From Spongorhabdus nitratireducens (GTDB taxonomy: Bacteria; Pseudomonadota; Gammaproteobacteria; Pseudomonadales; Endozoicomonadaceae), in the NCBI GenBank assembly GCA_947387575.1, contig CANDOC010000008.1:186001-250000 (forward strand): 64,000 nucleotides of DNA. Reading direction: 5' to 3'. Positions 8,790 through 16,927 of the stretch are shown piece by piece. The position numbers and the translations under genes were made by a program. Every line of letters begins with the position of its first letter. Position 1 is the first letter of the stretch. The notes beneath the pieces are model-generated. The model made no database searches. It had not been told where the DNA came from and was given only the letters and a program-made list of their open reading frames with translations.

Positions 8790-10679
8790 ATGCGTAACGA
8801 CTATACCGCCGAATCCATAGAGGTACTGAGTGGCCTGGACCCGGTTCGCAAGCGCCCGGGCATGTATACGGAAACCACCCGCCCCAATCATCTGGCCCAG
8901 GAAGTCATCGACAACAGTGTCGACGAGGCTCTGGCCGGTCATGCCACAGAGATCAAGGTCACCCTGCACCCGGATAACTCACTGGAAGTCGTGGACGATG
9001 GCCGCGGCATGCCGGTGGATATTCATCCACAGCATAAAGTTTCCGGGGTTGAATTGATCCTGACCCGGCTGCACGCCGGCGGCAAGTTCTCCAACAAGAA
9101 CTACCAGTTCTCCGGTGGTCTGCACGGTGTGGGTGTATCCGTGGTGAACGCCCTTTCCACTCAGCTGGATATCACCATTCGTCGCGGCGGTCAGGTGTAC
9201 AGCATTGGCTTTGGCGATGGTCACAAAACCCGTGAACTGGAAGTGATCGACAGCTGTGGCAAACGCAATACCGGAACAAGTGTAAGATTCTGGCCAGACA
9301 GTCAATATTTTGACTCTGCCAAATTTTCTGTCCCCCGCCTGAAGCATGTGCTGCGTGCCAAAGCAGTACTGTGCCCGAACCTTAAAGTCACCTTCACGGA
9401 TGTCGCTACCGAAGAAACGGTAACCTGGCACTATGAAGATGGTCTGAAAGATTATCTGCTCGGCGCCTGTGCTGATTGGGATCGCTTGCCTGAAATTCCA
9501 TTTACCGGTGCGTTGGCCGGTGAAAAGGAAGCTGCAGACTGGGCTGTTATCTGGCTGCCGGAAGGCGGTGAACTGATTACCGAATCCTACGTTAACCTGA
9601 TTCCTACCGCACAAGGCGGTACCCATGTTAACGGTCTGCGAACCGGTCTATTGGAAGCTATGCGGGAATTTTGTGAGTTCCGCAATCTGCTGCCCCGCGG
9701 TGTAAAGCTGACACCGGATGATATCTGGGAACGCTGCAGTTATGTGCTGTCTGCCAAAATGGCGGATCCCCAGTTTTCCGGCCAGACCAAAGAACGTCTG
9801 TCCTCCCGCGAATGCGCAGCTTTTGTAGCCGGTGTTGTTAAGGATGCCTTCAGCCTTTGGTTGAACCAGCATATTGATCTGGCTGAACAGCTGGCTGAAA
9901 TGTGCATCAGTCATGCCCAGAGCCGGATGCGTAAAGCCAAGAAGGTCGCCCGTAAAAAGGTTACTCAAGGACCGGCGCTTCCAGGCAAACTGGCCGATTG
10001 CGCCAGTCAGGATGTAACCCGCACAGAACTGTTCCTGGTAGAAGGTGACTCTGCGGGCGGTTCTGCCAAGCAGGCACGTGACCGTGAATTCCAGGCCATC
10101 ATGCCGCTGCGTGGCAAGATTCTGAATACCTGGGAAGTAGATTCTGCTGAAGTACTGGGCTCACAGGAGATTCATGATATTTCTGTGGCGCTGGGTGTCG
10201 ACCCGGGTTCAGATAAGCTGGAAGATCTTCGCTATGGCAAGATCTGTATCCTGGCAGATGCTGACTCTGACGGTCTCCATATCGCAACCCTGCTCTGCGC
10301 ACTATTCACCCAGCACTTCCGTCCGCTGGTAGAACAGGGACATATCTATGTCGCCATGCCTCCCCTGTACCGTATCGATCTGGGTAAGGAAGTCTATTAC
10401 GCACTGGATGATGCCGAGAAAGAAGGTGTTCTGGATCGCCTGCGGGCCGAGAAGAAACGCGGCAAGGTTAATGTACAGCGCTTCAAGGGTCTGGGTGAAA
10501 TGAACCCGCTGCAGCTCCGCGAAACCACCATGGCACCTGACACCCGCCGTCTGGTTCAGCTGACATTGGATGACCTGGAAGCTACCAAAGAAAATATGGA
10601 CATGCTGCTCGCAAAGAAGCGAAGCGGTGATCGCAAGTCCTGGCTGGAGGCCAAAGGCAATCTGATTGAAATTGCCTAG
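8790..10679 (+). CDS. parE: DNA topoisomerase IV subunit B
   Basis: ATPase subunit of topoisomerase IV, which with ParC separates linked daughter chromosomes. The 629-residue product shows the GHKL ATP-binding motif EVIDNSVDEALAGHA at residues 38-52, GGLHGVGVSVVNAL, the TOPRIM glutamate in EGDSAGGSAKQ (E418) and the metal-binding DADSDG (D490, D492, D494). The C-terminus carries QRFKGLGEMNPLQLRETTM. Its length matches E. coli ParE and lacks the insertion of GyrB. AAGGAC precedes the ATG. The next gene starts 54 bases after the stop, within or just after a strong hairpin. Confidence 0.97.
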   Translation: MRNDYTAESIEVLSGLDPVRKRPGMYTETTRPNHLAQEVIDNSVDEALAGHATEIKVTLHPDNSLEVVDDGRGMPVDIHPQHKVSGVELILTRLHAGGKFSNKNYQFSGGLHGVGVSVVNALSTQLDITIRRGGQVYSIGFGDGHKTRELEVIDSCGKRNTGTSVRFWPDSQYFDSAKFSVPRLKHVLRAKAVLCPNLKVTFTDVATEETVTWHYEDGLKDYLLGACADWDRLPEIPFTGALAGEKEAADWAVIWLPEGGELITESYVNLIPTAQGGTHVNGLRTGLLEAMREFCEFRNLLPRGVKLTPDDIWERCSYVLSAKMADPQFSGQTKERLSSRECAAFVAGVVKDAFSLWLNQHIDLAEQLAEMCISHAQSRMRKAKKVARKKVTQGPALPGKLADCASQDVTRTELFLVEGDSAGGSAKQARDREFQAIMPLRGKILNTWEVDSAEVLGSQEIHDISVALGVDPGSDKLEDLRYGKICILADADSDGLHIATLLCALFTQHFRPLVEQGHIYVAMPPLYRIDLGKEVYYALDDAEKEGVLDRLRAEKKRGKVNVQRFKGLGEMNPLQLRETTMAPDTRRLVQLTLDDLEATKENMDMLLAKKRSGDRKSWLEAKGNLIEIA

Positions 10680-10693
10680 GCAATTAGGCACCA

Positions 10694-10731
10694 TTTCCTC
10701 CATACGGCTCCTGGAGCCGATATGGAGGAAA
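10694..10731 (+). promoter_or_regulatory. Hairpin sequestering a ribosome binding site
   Basis: Bases 10694-10704 are the exact reverse complement of 10721-10731 (11 bp). The stem continues after a single bulged A (10720) with C10705-G10719 and five further pairs, closing on a 3-base loop. The 3' arm contains GGAGGA (10724-10729), the Shine-Dalgarno of the following gene (ATG 10734). No T-run follows, so it does not look like a terminator. Control of translation is inferred. Confidence 0.7.
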
Positions 10732-10733
10732 CA

Positions 10734-11762
10734 ATGGCCAGATTATCAAAAGCTGTACTCAACGAAGCAGTCAAACAAGGCCTTCTGCAACCTGATCAGG
10801 TTGCTCCGCTCCATACCTTTCTGAACAGCCAGCCCGGCCCCCGTTTTGACTTCACCCATGTGCTTTATTACTTCGGCGGCATGATTGCCATCGGCGCACT
10901 GACTTTGTTTATGAACCTGGGTTGGGAACAGTTTGGTGGCTGGGGAATTATGGCCATATCCTGTCTATATGCTGTTGCAGGTTTGGGTCTTACCAATTTT
11001 TTTCAGCGTACCGGGCGCCTGATTCCTGCCGGGATTATTGCTGCCTTTGTTATAGCACTCACACCACTGGCGATTTATGGCCTGCAGCAGGCAATGGGGT
11101 TATGGCCTGACGACCTGGCCTATCGCGATTACCACTACAAAATCAGGTTTTTGTGGATCTATATGGAGCTCGGCACTCTGGTTGTCGGTTCGCTGATGCT
11201 CTGGCACTACCGCTTTCCGTTTATGGTGATGCCGGTTGCGGTCACGCTCTGGTATATGTCGATGGATATGACATCCATGTTCTTTGGACTGGACTACAGC
11301 TGGGATGAACGAAGTCTGTTTACTATGTGGTTTGGTCTGGCAATCACCCTGCTGGCTTTCTGGGTGGATATCAGGTCTCGTAAATCACTGGATTTTGCTT
11401 TCTGGCTTTATCTGTTTGGCGTCATTGCATTCTGGTGTGGGCTTTCATCACAAAACTCAGACAGTGAACTGAACAAGTTTATTTACTGCTGTATCAATCT
11501 GGTTTTGATCGGTATTGGCGTGATTATTATCCGGCGCGTGTTTGTTATTTTCGGAGCACTAGGTGTTGCCGGGTATCTGGGACACCTGGCCTGGGAAGTA
11601 TTCAGGGAAAGCTGGTTGTTCCCGATATCATTGACCTTGATTGGCCTGGGCATTATCTGGCTGGGTGTCTTGTGGCAAAAACATGAGGCCCGCTTATCCA
11701 GCCATTTGCGCCAAAAAATGCCTACAGTAGTTCGAGAATTACTGGAAAATCGAGCAGGCTGA
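10734..11762 (+). CDS. DUF2157-like membrane protein
   Basis: A 342-residue integral membrane protein with about nine hydrophobic segments after a soluble N-terminal 40 residues (VLNEAVKQGLLQPDQVAPLHTFL), the layout of DUF2157-type proteins of unknown function. A start at 10722 is possible, but GGAGGA at 10724-10729 points to the ATG at 10734. It may be transcribed with parE; its ribosome binding site is buried in a hairpin. A strong terminator ends the unit. No function can be assigned. Confidence 0.8.
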   Translation: MARLSKAVLNEAVKQGLLQPDQVAPLHTFLNSQPGPRFDFTHVLYYFGGMIAIGALTLFMNLGWEQFGGWGIMAISCLYAVAGLGLTNFFQRTGRLIPAGIIAAFVIALTPLAIYGLQQAMGLWPDDLAYRDYHYKIRFLWIYMELGTLVVGSLMLWHYRFPFMVMPVAVTLWYMSMDMTSMFFGLDYSWDERSLFTMWFGLAITLLAFWVDIRSRKSLDFAFWLYLFGVIAFWCGLSSQNSDSELNKFIYCCINLVLIGIGVIIIRRVFVIFGALGVAGYLGHLAWEVFRESWLFPISLTLIGLGIIWLGVLWQKHEARLSSHLRQKMPTVVRELLENRAG

Positions 11763-11779
11763 AAACGACTTTTTTCATC

Positions 11780-11821
11780 AAACCCAATCAACCAGCATCA
11801 ACTGGTTGATTGGGTTTTTTT
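11780..11821 (+). terminator. Strong intrinsic terminator
   Basis: A 16-bp perfect stem (11780-11795 with 11802-11817), a 6-base loop CATCAA and a T-run to 11821. It ends the parE/membrane protein unit; the HAD gene converges from the other side. Confidence 0.9.
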
Positions 11822-11827
11822 ATCCAC

Positions 11828-12754
11828 TTACAGATGCGGCGCAATAAAGTCAGGAACAATACCGGCATCCGCAATCGCCTGCTCAATATCCGTTCCCCGG
11901 TAAACACCGCATTCCAGCAACAGTGTTTTACAGCCAACCGCATTACCTCCAAGAATATCGGTGTACAGCGTGTCACCCACCATCAGTACACGAGACGGGT
12001 CAGTAATACCGTGACGTTCCATGACTGTACGGAAAATGGTTTCGCCCGGTTTGCCAAACAATTCTGGTGTCGCCTGTTGTCCGGTCTCTTTAACCAGACA
12101 GTCAGCAAAGTAACCCGGCGTCGCACCCAGATGAATTTTCCCGTCGATGAAATATGGTGCACCCATATCCGGATTGCCCAGTGCCATGGTGAACTGGCGA
12201 TCTTTGGCAGAAGCAATCAGGTTGGCCTGCATTTCAGCCGTCCAACCCATACCACCGACTAGGAACAGCAGGCTGTCGACTTCTTCGGGAATCACACCAT
12301 TCTGGCTGTTCAGGCGAACCATACCCTGTAACAGTTCATCAGACGGGTGAACATCCGGTGCAATCACACCCCAGCGACCGGGGTTATCAATGGTTTTGAG
12401 CCAGTTCTCGGTAATATCGAGGCTGGTCACCACTTCATCACCACTGAAGTCAAAACCTCTGGCAGCATACTTTTCTGCAGCCACCGCCTTGTTGGTCATG
12501 GTGTCATTGGAAACTACACACAGCGCCTTGTTATGACGGCGCATCATGGCAATGGCATCAATCGCACCTTCAATCGGCGTTGCTCCGCGGCACAGCACCC
12601 CGTAGGAATCGAGCATAATCAGATCGAACTGATCCAGTATTTCTTCAATACCACCTACCCGAACCGAAGCACCTTCAGGGTTATTTACCGACGGGTACCA
12701 GTTCATTCTGCGGGCATAACACTGGTTCAGAATCGACAGATTAATTTCAATCAT
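11828..12754 (-). CDS. HAD-IIA superfamily phosphatase-like protein
   Basis: A 308-residue NagD-like HAD-family hydrolase. Motif II is VSND, motif III is the Lys in FGKPGETIF, and motif IV is GDTLYTD followed by the IIA signature region DILGGNAVGCKTLLL. Motif I reads LDSYGVLCRG: the nucleophile Asp is present but the second Asp, the usual acid/base, is Tyr. I recall that an uncharacterised HAD-IIA subfamily (TIGR01459 type) has such a non-Asp residue. Substrate unknown. The gene converges on the parE unit, and its weak Shine-Dalgarno leaves the exact start open. Confidence 0.75.
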   Translation of the reverse strand: MIEINLSILNQCYARRMNWYPSVNNPEGASVRVGGIEEILDQFDLIMLDSYGVLCRGATPIEGAIDAIAMMRRHNKALCVVSNDTMTNKAVAAEKYAARGFDFSGDEVVTSLDITENWLKTIDNPGRWGVIAPDVHPSDELLQGMVRLNSQNGVIPEEVDSLLFLVGGMGWTAEMQANLIASAKDRQFTMALGNPDMGAPYFIDGKIHLGATPGYFADCLVKETGQQATPELFGKPGETIFRTVMERHGITDPSRVLMVGDTLYTDILGGNAVGCKTLLLECGVYRGTDIEQAIADAGIVPDFIAPHL

Positions 12755-12839
12755 CGCGGGCTCATGGGAGTTGAATCAAAACGCCATTATATCTGAACCA
12801 GCGCTAATCTGATGGTATGTATATAGCGCGAATCTAAAG

Positions 12840-13100
12840 TCAGCTCTGGCAGCTCAACGAAATAAGTGTTGAAGATTGTGCCGCAACAACCCACTGATAC
12901 CACTCGCCATCACTGGATTTATCACAACCGCCACAGCCTTTATCACAGGGTGATTCCATTCGAATCACCCTGCCCTTGCGCAGCCAGTGGGTTAACATCC
13001 CGGACATAACAGACTCTTCCACATCAAAGTGGTTAGCCAACTCATACAAGCTGACCATTTCTGCCCGGGACATTAATAAGCGACGAATATCACTTAGCAC
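12840..13100 (-). CDS. feoC: FeoC-like Fe-S winged-helix protein
   Basis: An 86-residue partner of the FeoB ferrous iron importer. The N-terminal winged-helix portion (LSDIRRLLMSRAEMVSLYELA) is followed by the cysteine cluster CDKGCGGC, which in FeoC proteins binds an iron-sulfur cluster or iron. It overlaps the end of feoB by 11 bases, as expected for the third gene of a feoABC operon. Confidence 0.9.
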   Translation of the reverse strand: MLSDIRRLLMSRAEMVSLYELANHFDVEESVMSGMLTHWLRKGRVIRMESPCDKGCGGCDKSSDGEWYQWVVAAQSSTLISLSCQS

Positions 13101-15423
13101 CGACAGCCCCTGCCATATCAGTACTCTGGCTTTCTTTCAGGCCCGCTCTGCGCAGCAGCATCAGCACTGCAGCAAACACAACACCGGTCACTAACAGAAT
13201 ACTGCCGGAGGCTCCGGGGTGAAGACTGAAGGTAGAAGCCTGGTAGTAAACAGTGGCAACGGTGTAAGCCATAAAGGTGGACCAGCCACCGGCCATCCAC
13301 ATCCACGCCCGGCCAGCTTCACGGTTGATTGCACCCATAACGGCCACACAAGGCGCATACAACAGCACCATCAGCAGATAGGCAAAAGCAGAAGCTTCGC
13401 TACCAAACTGGCTGCGCATCACACCGTAGGTGCCAACATTAACACCCTGTTCCTCAGCGGCCAGCTCAACATCATCTGTTGTCCCTACACTCAGGCCCAG
13501 CGGATCGGTCAGCGTATCAACAACACCGGACAGGTTCTCCGGAATGGTGGCCAGCGCGTCGCTGACCCCGGCCATCAGACTGAAATCAGAAGCTTCTTCC
13601 CCGGTATCTGCAGACATATTGCTGTACAGGGAGTCCAGGGTACCGACCACTGCTTCCTTGGCAAACATGCCGGTAAACAGACCTACTGCTGCCGGCCAGT
13701 TATCCTGCTCCATACCCATCGGCGCAAACACCGGGGTAATGGCCTGACCGATATGACTCAGTACCGACTTCTCGGTGTTTTCATTACCGAAGCTGCCATC
13801 AGTGCCAATAGAGTTAAGCACGCCCAGTACAGCTACTACCATCACAATAGTTTTACCCGCACGGACAATAAACGACTTCAGACGATCCCAAGTTCGTAGC
13901 ACCATACCTTTCAGCGTCGGCAGGTGATAGCGCGGCAATTCCATTACGAAAGGCGCCATATTGCCTGGCAGCAGCGTGTTTTTCATAATCAGACCGGTCA
14001 ATACAGCAACCAGAATACCGGTCAGATAAAGTGCAAATACCACGTTCTGGCCACTTTGCGGGAAGAACACTACGGCAAACAAGGCATAAACTGGCAGTCT
14101 AGCGCCGCAAGACATAAACGGACTCATCAGGATAGTCAGTTTACGGTCACGTTCCTGCTCCAATGTCCGGGTTGCCATAACAGCCGGGACATTACAGCCG
14201 AAGCCCACCAGCACCGGAACAAACGCCTTACCCGGTAATCCCAGTGCCCGCATTGCCCGGTCCATGACAAAGGCGGCGCGGGCCATATAACCCGAATCTT
14301 CCAGTATCGACAGGAATAAATAGAGAAATGCGATCACCGGAATAAAGGTGGAAACGGTCTGAATACCACCACCAATACCATCGGCAAGCAGGGTTATCAG
14401 AAACTCCGGTGCCCCGAGACTTTCCATCACATGGCGAACGCCATCAACGAAAACGGTACCGAAGAAAATATCAAAGAAATCAATAAAGGCACTGCCCAGA
14501 TTGATTGAGAACATAAACATCAGGTACATGATGCCGAAGAAAATCGGCAGGCCAAACACCCGGCTTAATACGACAGAGTCTATCTTCTGGGTTACAGACT
14601 TACTGATACTCTGACTGCGGGATACAACACCACTGGTCAGGGCATCAATAAAGCCATAACGGGCATCGGCAAACAGGATATCAACATCTTCGTCATCAAC
14701 TGCCTGCAGCTCATTGCGGGCACCGATGACTTCGGCCATGGCTTCAGCCGGCATCATGCTTTCCAGGCTCTGATCACCTTCAAGCAGGCGACCTGCCAGC
14801 CAGCGCTTGCAAACATTCAGCTCTGCCGCCTTGGCAGCAACAACCGGCTTCAGAGGCTCCAGTGCATTTTCAATGGCATCGGTGTAGCTGACTTTGACCC
14901 GGTTATCTCTTTTATTCCCTGCCAGATAGCTCTCAATTGCCTGCTTCAGTGGGTCGACACCATTACTGCGACTGGCAATAACCGGAATCACATCACAGCC
15001 CAGACGGGTAGCCAGAGCTTTGACGTCGATCTTCACGCCTTTCTCTTGAGCCACATCCATCATATTCAGAACCACCAGCATTGGCCGGTTCATTTCCAGC
15101 AGCTGAGTCGTCAGATAGAGGTTTCGTTCGATATTGCCGGCATCAAGAATATTGATATACAGATCAGCTTCATCGGCCAGCACATAGTCGCGGGCCAGCT
15201 TTTCATCAATCGCCGTATTGCCGATGCCAACATCAAGAGAATAAGTGCCGGGCAGGTCAACCAACTCGATGGAACGATCGGCATGCTCATAGCTACCGGT
15301 TTTACGTTCAACCGTTACACCCGGCCAGTTACCAACCTGCTGCTTCGCCCCGGTCAGGGCATTGAAGAGCGTTGTTTTGCCGCAGTTCGGATTACCGAGG
15401 ACAGCAACAGTTACCTGCGCCAT
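13090..15423 (-). CDS. feoB: Ferrous iron transporter FeoB
   Basis: A 777-residue inner-membrane Fe2+ importer. The N-terminal GTPase domain has GNPNCGKT (residues 10-17), DLPGTYSL and the NKxD-type LNMMD. A guanine-dissociation-inhibitor helical region follows, then two Gate domains with about ten membrane helices, including GFGCNVPAVMATR. The start overlaps feoA by 32 bases and the stop overlaps feoC by 11, so translation is probably coupled. It is oriented back to back with the candidate ferrosome genes. Confidence 0.97.
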   Translation of the reverse strand: MAQVTVAVLGNPNCGKTTLFNALTGAKQQVGNWPGVTVERKTGSYEHADRSIELVDLPGTYSLDVGIGNTAIDEKLARDYVLADEADLYINILDAGNIERNLYLTTQLLEMNRPMLVVLNMMDVAQEKGVKIDVKALATRLGCDVIPVIASRSNGVDPLKQAIESYLAGNKRDNRVKVSYTDAIENALEPLKPVVAAKAAELNVCKRWLAGRLLEGDQSLESMMPAEAMAEVIGARNELQAVDDEDVDILFADARYGFIDALTSGVVSRSQSISKSVTQKIDSVVLSRVFGLPIFFGIMYLMFMFSINLGSAFIDFFDIFFGTVFVDGVRHVMESLGAPEFLITLLADGIGGGIQTVSTFIPVIAFLYLFLSILEDSGYMARAAFVMDRAMRALGLPGKAFVPVLVGFGCNVPAVMATRTLEQERDRKLTILMSPFMSCGARLPVYALFAVVFFPQSGQNVVFALYLTGILVAVLTGLIMKNTLLPGNMAPFVMELPRYHLPTLKGMVLRTWDRLKSFIVRAGKTIVMVVAVLGVLNSIGTDGSFGNENTEKSVLSHIGQAITPVFAPMGMEQDNWPAAVGLFTGMFAKEAVVGTLDSLYSNMSADTGEEASDFSLMAGVSDALATIPENLSGVVDTLTDPLGLSVGTTDDVELAAEEQGVNVGTYGVMRSQFGSEASAFAYLLMVLLYAPCVAVMGAINREAGRAWMWMAGGWSTFMAYTVATVYYQASTFSLHPGASGSILLVTGVVFAAVLMLLRRAGLKESQSTDMAGAVGAK

Positions 15424-15658
15424 TGCAAGACTCCTTCTCTACCAGTACACACTGAGCCTCATCACGACGCAGACTCAAACTGAAACCACGAATCTCAAGC
15501 TCGATCGGATCACCCATCGGTGCTCGACGGATAACTTTAAGGCCTGTTCCCGGTGTCAGCCCCATGGCCAACAACTGGCGGCGATATCCGCCCCCACCGG
15601 CATAGCCAGATACCCGGCCGGCGTCGCCAACCTCGAGATCACCCAGCGTTAACTTCAT
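15392..15658 (-). CDS. feoA: FeoA, SH3-like accessory to FeoB
   Basis: An 88-residue SH3-fold protein: LTLGDLEVGDAGRVSGYAGG, then RRQLLAMGLTPGTGLKVIRRAPMGDPIELEIRGFSLSLR. The C-terminal tail has a short Cys-rich run (CNGAGNCCC) that may bind metal. AAGGA precedes the ATG. It is the first gene of feoABC; Fur-like and FNR sites lie 125-255 bases upstream. Confidence 0.93.
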   Translation of the reverse strand: MKLTLGDLEVGDAGRVSGYAGGGGYRRQLLAMGLTPGTGLKVIRRAPMGDPIELEIRGFSLSLRRDEAQCVLVEKESCNGAGNCCCPR

Positions 15659-15783
15659 TTGGTATTCCTTAATTCACAGATCAGGCAACTCGCCAGATGA
15701 ACAAGGGCAACAGAATAATCATTCAGCGATTTGCAGTTGAGAGGATTCGCAACGGCAACTGATCAAGAACAGTCAGCATATAA

Positions 15784-15802
15784 AAAAGTGAGAATTGTTC
15801 GC
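15784..15802 (-). promoter_or_regulatory. Possible Fur box upstream of feoA
   Basis: By my count 11 of 19 positions match the Fur consensus, including the core TGAGAAT. Weak alone, but suitably placed before feoABC. Confidence 0.3.
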
Positions 15803-15861
15803 ATCAGGAGCTACCGGCAGGAAGGGTTCGATAAGCACTGATACTTTTGCAGTAAGCGAAT

Positions 15862-15880
15862 CTTATTGAGAATCATACCC
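15862..15880. promoter_or_regulatory. Possible Fur box upstream of feoA
   Basis: CTTATTGAGAATCATACCC matches 12 of 19 positions of the Fur consensus, with an uninterrupted AATCAT core. It is the better of the two candidate Fur sites before feoA. Confidence 0.4.
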
Positions 15881-15899
15881 AGTAAGATTCGAAACCCTC

Positions 15900-15913
15900 T
15901 TGATACAAATCAA
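15900..15913. promoter_or_regulatory. FNR/ANR box upstream of feoABC
   Basis: TTGATACAAATCAA is a perfect TTGAT-N4-ATCAA. Anaerobic FNR activation of feo is known in E. coli. The site is the third perfect FNR box in this window. Confidence 0.75.
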
Positions 15914-16013
15914 CCAACAGGGTCGGATAATAGAATCTTGACGACAGGTTAAATACAAATGATTTTGAGTGAATTTTGTATTTAAAAATATTCTGATTTT
16001 TATTTTAAAATCA

Positions 16014-16370
16014 TCAGGCCGAAATAGTACGTAATAAATTACCGCCAACAATTTGTTTTACTGCCATAACAGTAATACCTTTCAGCAAGGTACGGGAACC
16101 ATTTCGTACTGCGTTACCCACAAAGTCACTACGTTGACGGGAGCGCAACCAACCATGGCTTTCCAGCATTTCCAGCAGCGACTCGGCTTCAACTTCTTGA
16201 TGGTTAAAACGAATAGTGACTGAACCGGCAAACTTGCGATGCCGTATATCGGTAATAGCCGGAATCTGTTCCAGCTCCGCGATCAGTGAACGAACCTGCT
16301 CTGCATTATCCAGAATATAGTCTGAGCGAACGCGCAATCTGCTTTCAGTCTGATGAATGTAAGTGGACAT
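16014..16370 (-). CDS. HMA-like protein next to ferrosome locus
   Basis: About 118 residues from the ATG at 16370, which has AAGG eight bases upstream; the ATG at 16400 lacks a Shine-Dalgarno. The pattern RLRVRSDYILDN, a helix, ITDIRHRKFAGSVTIRFNHQ, a helix and SLLEMLESHGWL looks like the beta-alpha-beta-beta-alpha-beta fold of heavy-metal-associated domains, but without the CxxC. HQTESRLRVR near the N-terminus looks like a relaxed form of the H-x-x-G-R-x-R motif of the ATPase across the intergenic region. A C-terminal amphipathic or hydrophobic stretch (ITVMAVKQIVGGNLL) may touch the membrane. Probably a divergent member of the same system. Confidence 0.65.
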   Translation of the reverse strand: MSTYIHQTESRLRVRSDYILDNAEQVRSLIAELEQIPAITDIRHRKFAGSVTIRFNHQEVEAESLLEMLESHGWLRSRQRSDFVGNAVRNGSRTLLKGITVMAVKQIVGGNLLRTISA

Positions 16371-16385
16371 GCCCGTAACCTTAAT

Positions 16386-16404
16386 GAGAGCGATTTTCAT
16401 TCAT
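16386..16404. promoter_or_regulatory. Possible Fur box at divergent promoter
   Basis: Read on the minus strand, 12 of 19 positions match the Fur consensus, with AATGAAAATC at the core. It lies right before the HMA-like gene and within 200 bases of the ferrosome operon. Confidence 0.4.
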
Positions 16405-16441
16405 GATACTACCCAAATAACAACCCATCAATGAATGTTTG

Positions 16442-16455
16442 TTGATATGCCTCAA
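16442..16455. promoter_or_regulatory. FNR-like box before ferrosome operon
   Basis: TTGATATGCCTCAA has nine of ten defined FNR positions. It lies 132 bases before the first gene of the candidate ferrosome operon. Confidence 0.45.
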
Positions 16456-16586
16456 GCTGGTCACCTATCAAAAGTGCCACCATCCACTAAAATTAACCTC
16501 TCCTGCTGGTTTATCTGAATAACTTCATACCTGAAGTACCCTCTGGATTCAGACACAAGTAAGCGGGCTTTTCTCATCATAACTAA

Positions 16587-16916
16587 ATGACAGAACTCAA
16601 CGCCTATTTACTGCAACTTCGCAACCGGGTACGGCTTGCTCATCATATTCCCGGCAGAATCCGGCTGAAATTCAACTCCGGTCTGGAAACCCAGTGGGCA
16701 AATTTTAAAGCTGACAGTATGTCGGAGCAGCTGAGCCGATTTCATGCCCTGAAAAGTTATGAAGTCCACCCTGCCAGTCGCAGTGCCATTCTGGAATATG
16801 ACCCGGCGATCATAGATCCACAGCTCCTTCACCGGTTATTCAGTGAAGACATGGGTGATGCAGAGAGTGCCTGCCACCAGTTGTTTCATGATGTTGTTGC
16901 TGCACATCAAATCTGA
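16587..16916 (+). CDS. HMA-like protein, ferrosome operon (FezC-like)
   Basis: A 109-residue protein with R16 followed by H20-I-P-G-R-I-R26, the H-hydrophobic-x-G-R-hydrophobic-R motif also present at the N-terminus of the ATPase four genes downstream. The rest (LKFNSGL, YEVHPASRSAILEYDP) fits an HMA-type fold without the metal-binding CxxC. I recall a FezC protein with a related motif in ferrosome operons, so a FezC-like role is suggested. First gene of a five-gene unit whose spacings are +11, -8, -8 and -1 bases. The Shine-Dalgarno is poor. Confidence 0.75.
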   Translation: MTELNAYLLQLRNRVRLAHHIPGRIRLKFNSGLETQWANFKADSMSEQLSRFHALKSYEVHPASRSAILEYDPAIIDPQLLHRLFSEDMGDAESACHQLFHDVVAAHQI

Positions 16917-16927
16917 GATTTAACCCT

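Larger units (their letters stand above)
15659..16013. other. feoA upstream region
   Basis: 355 bases between feoA and the HMA-like gene, both on the minus strand. It holds the candidate Fur sites and the FNR box. I see no gene in it; the short frame at 15863-16051 has no support. Confidence 0.6.

Noticed and set aside
15863-16051. 62-codon minus-strand frame between feoA and the HMA-like gene
   Set aside because: It covers the FNR and Fur-like sites, overlaps the end of the HMA-like gene and has no ribosome binding site.
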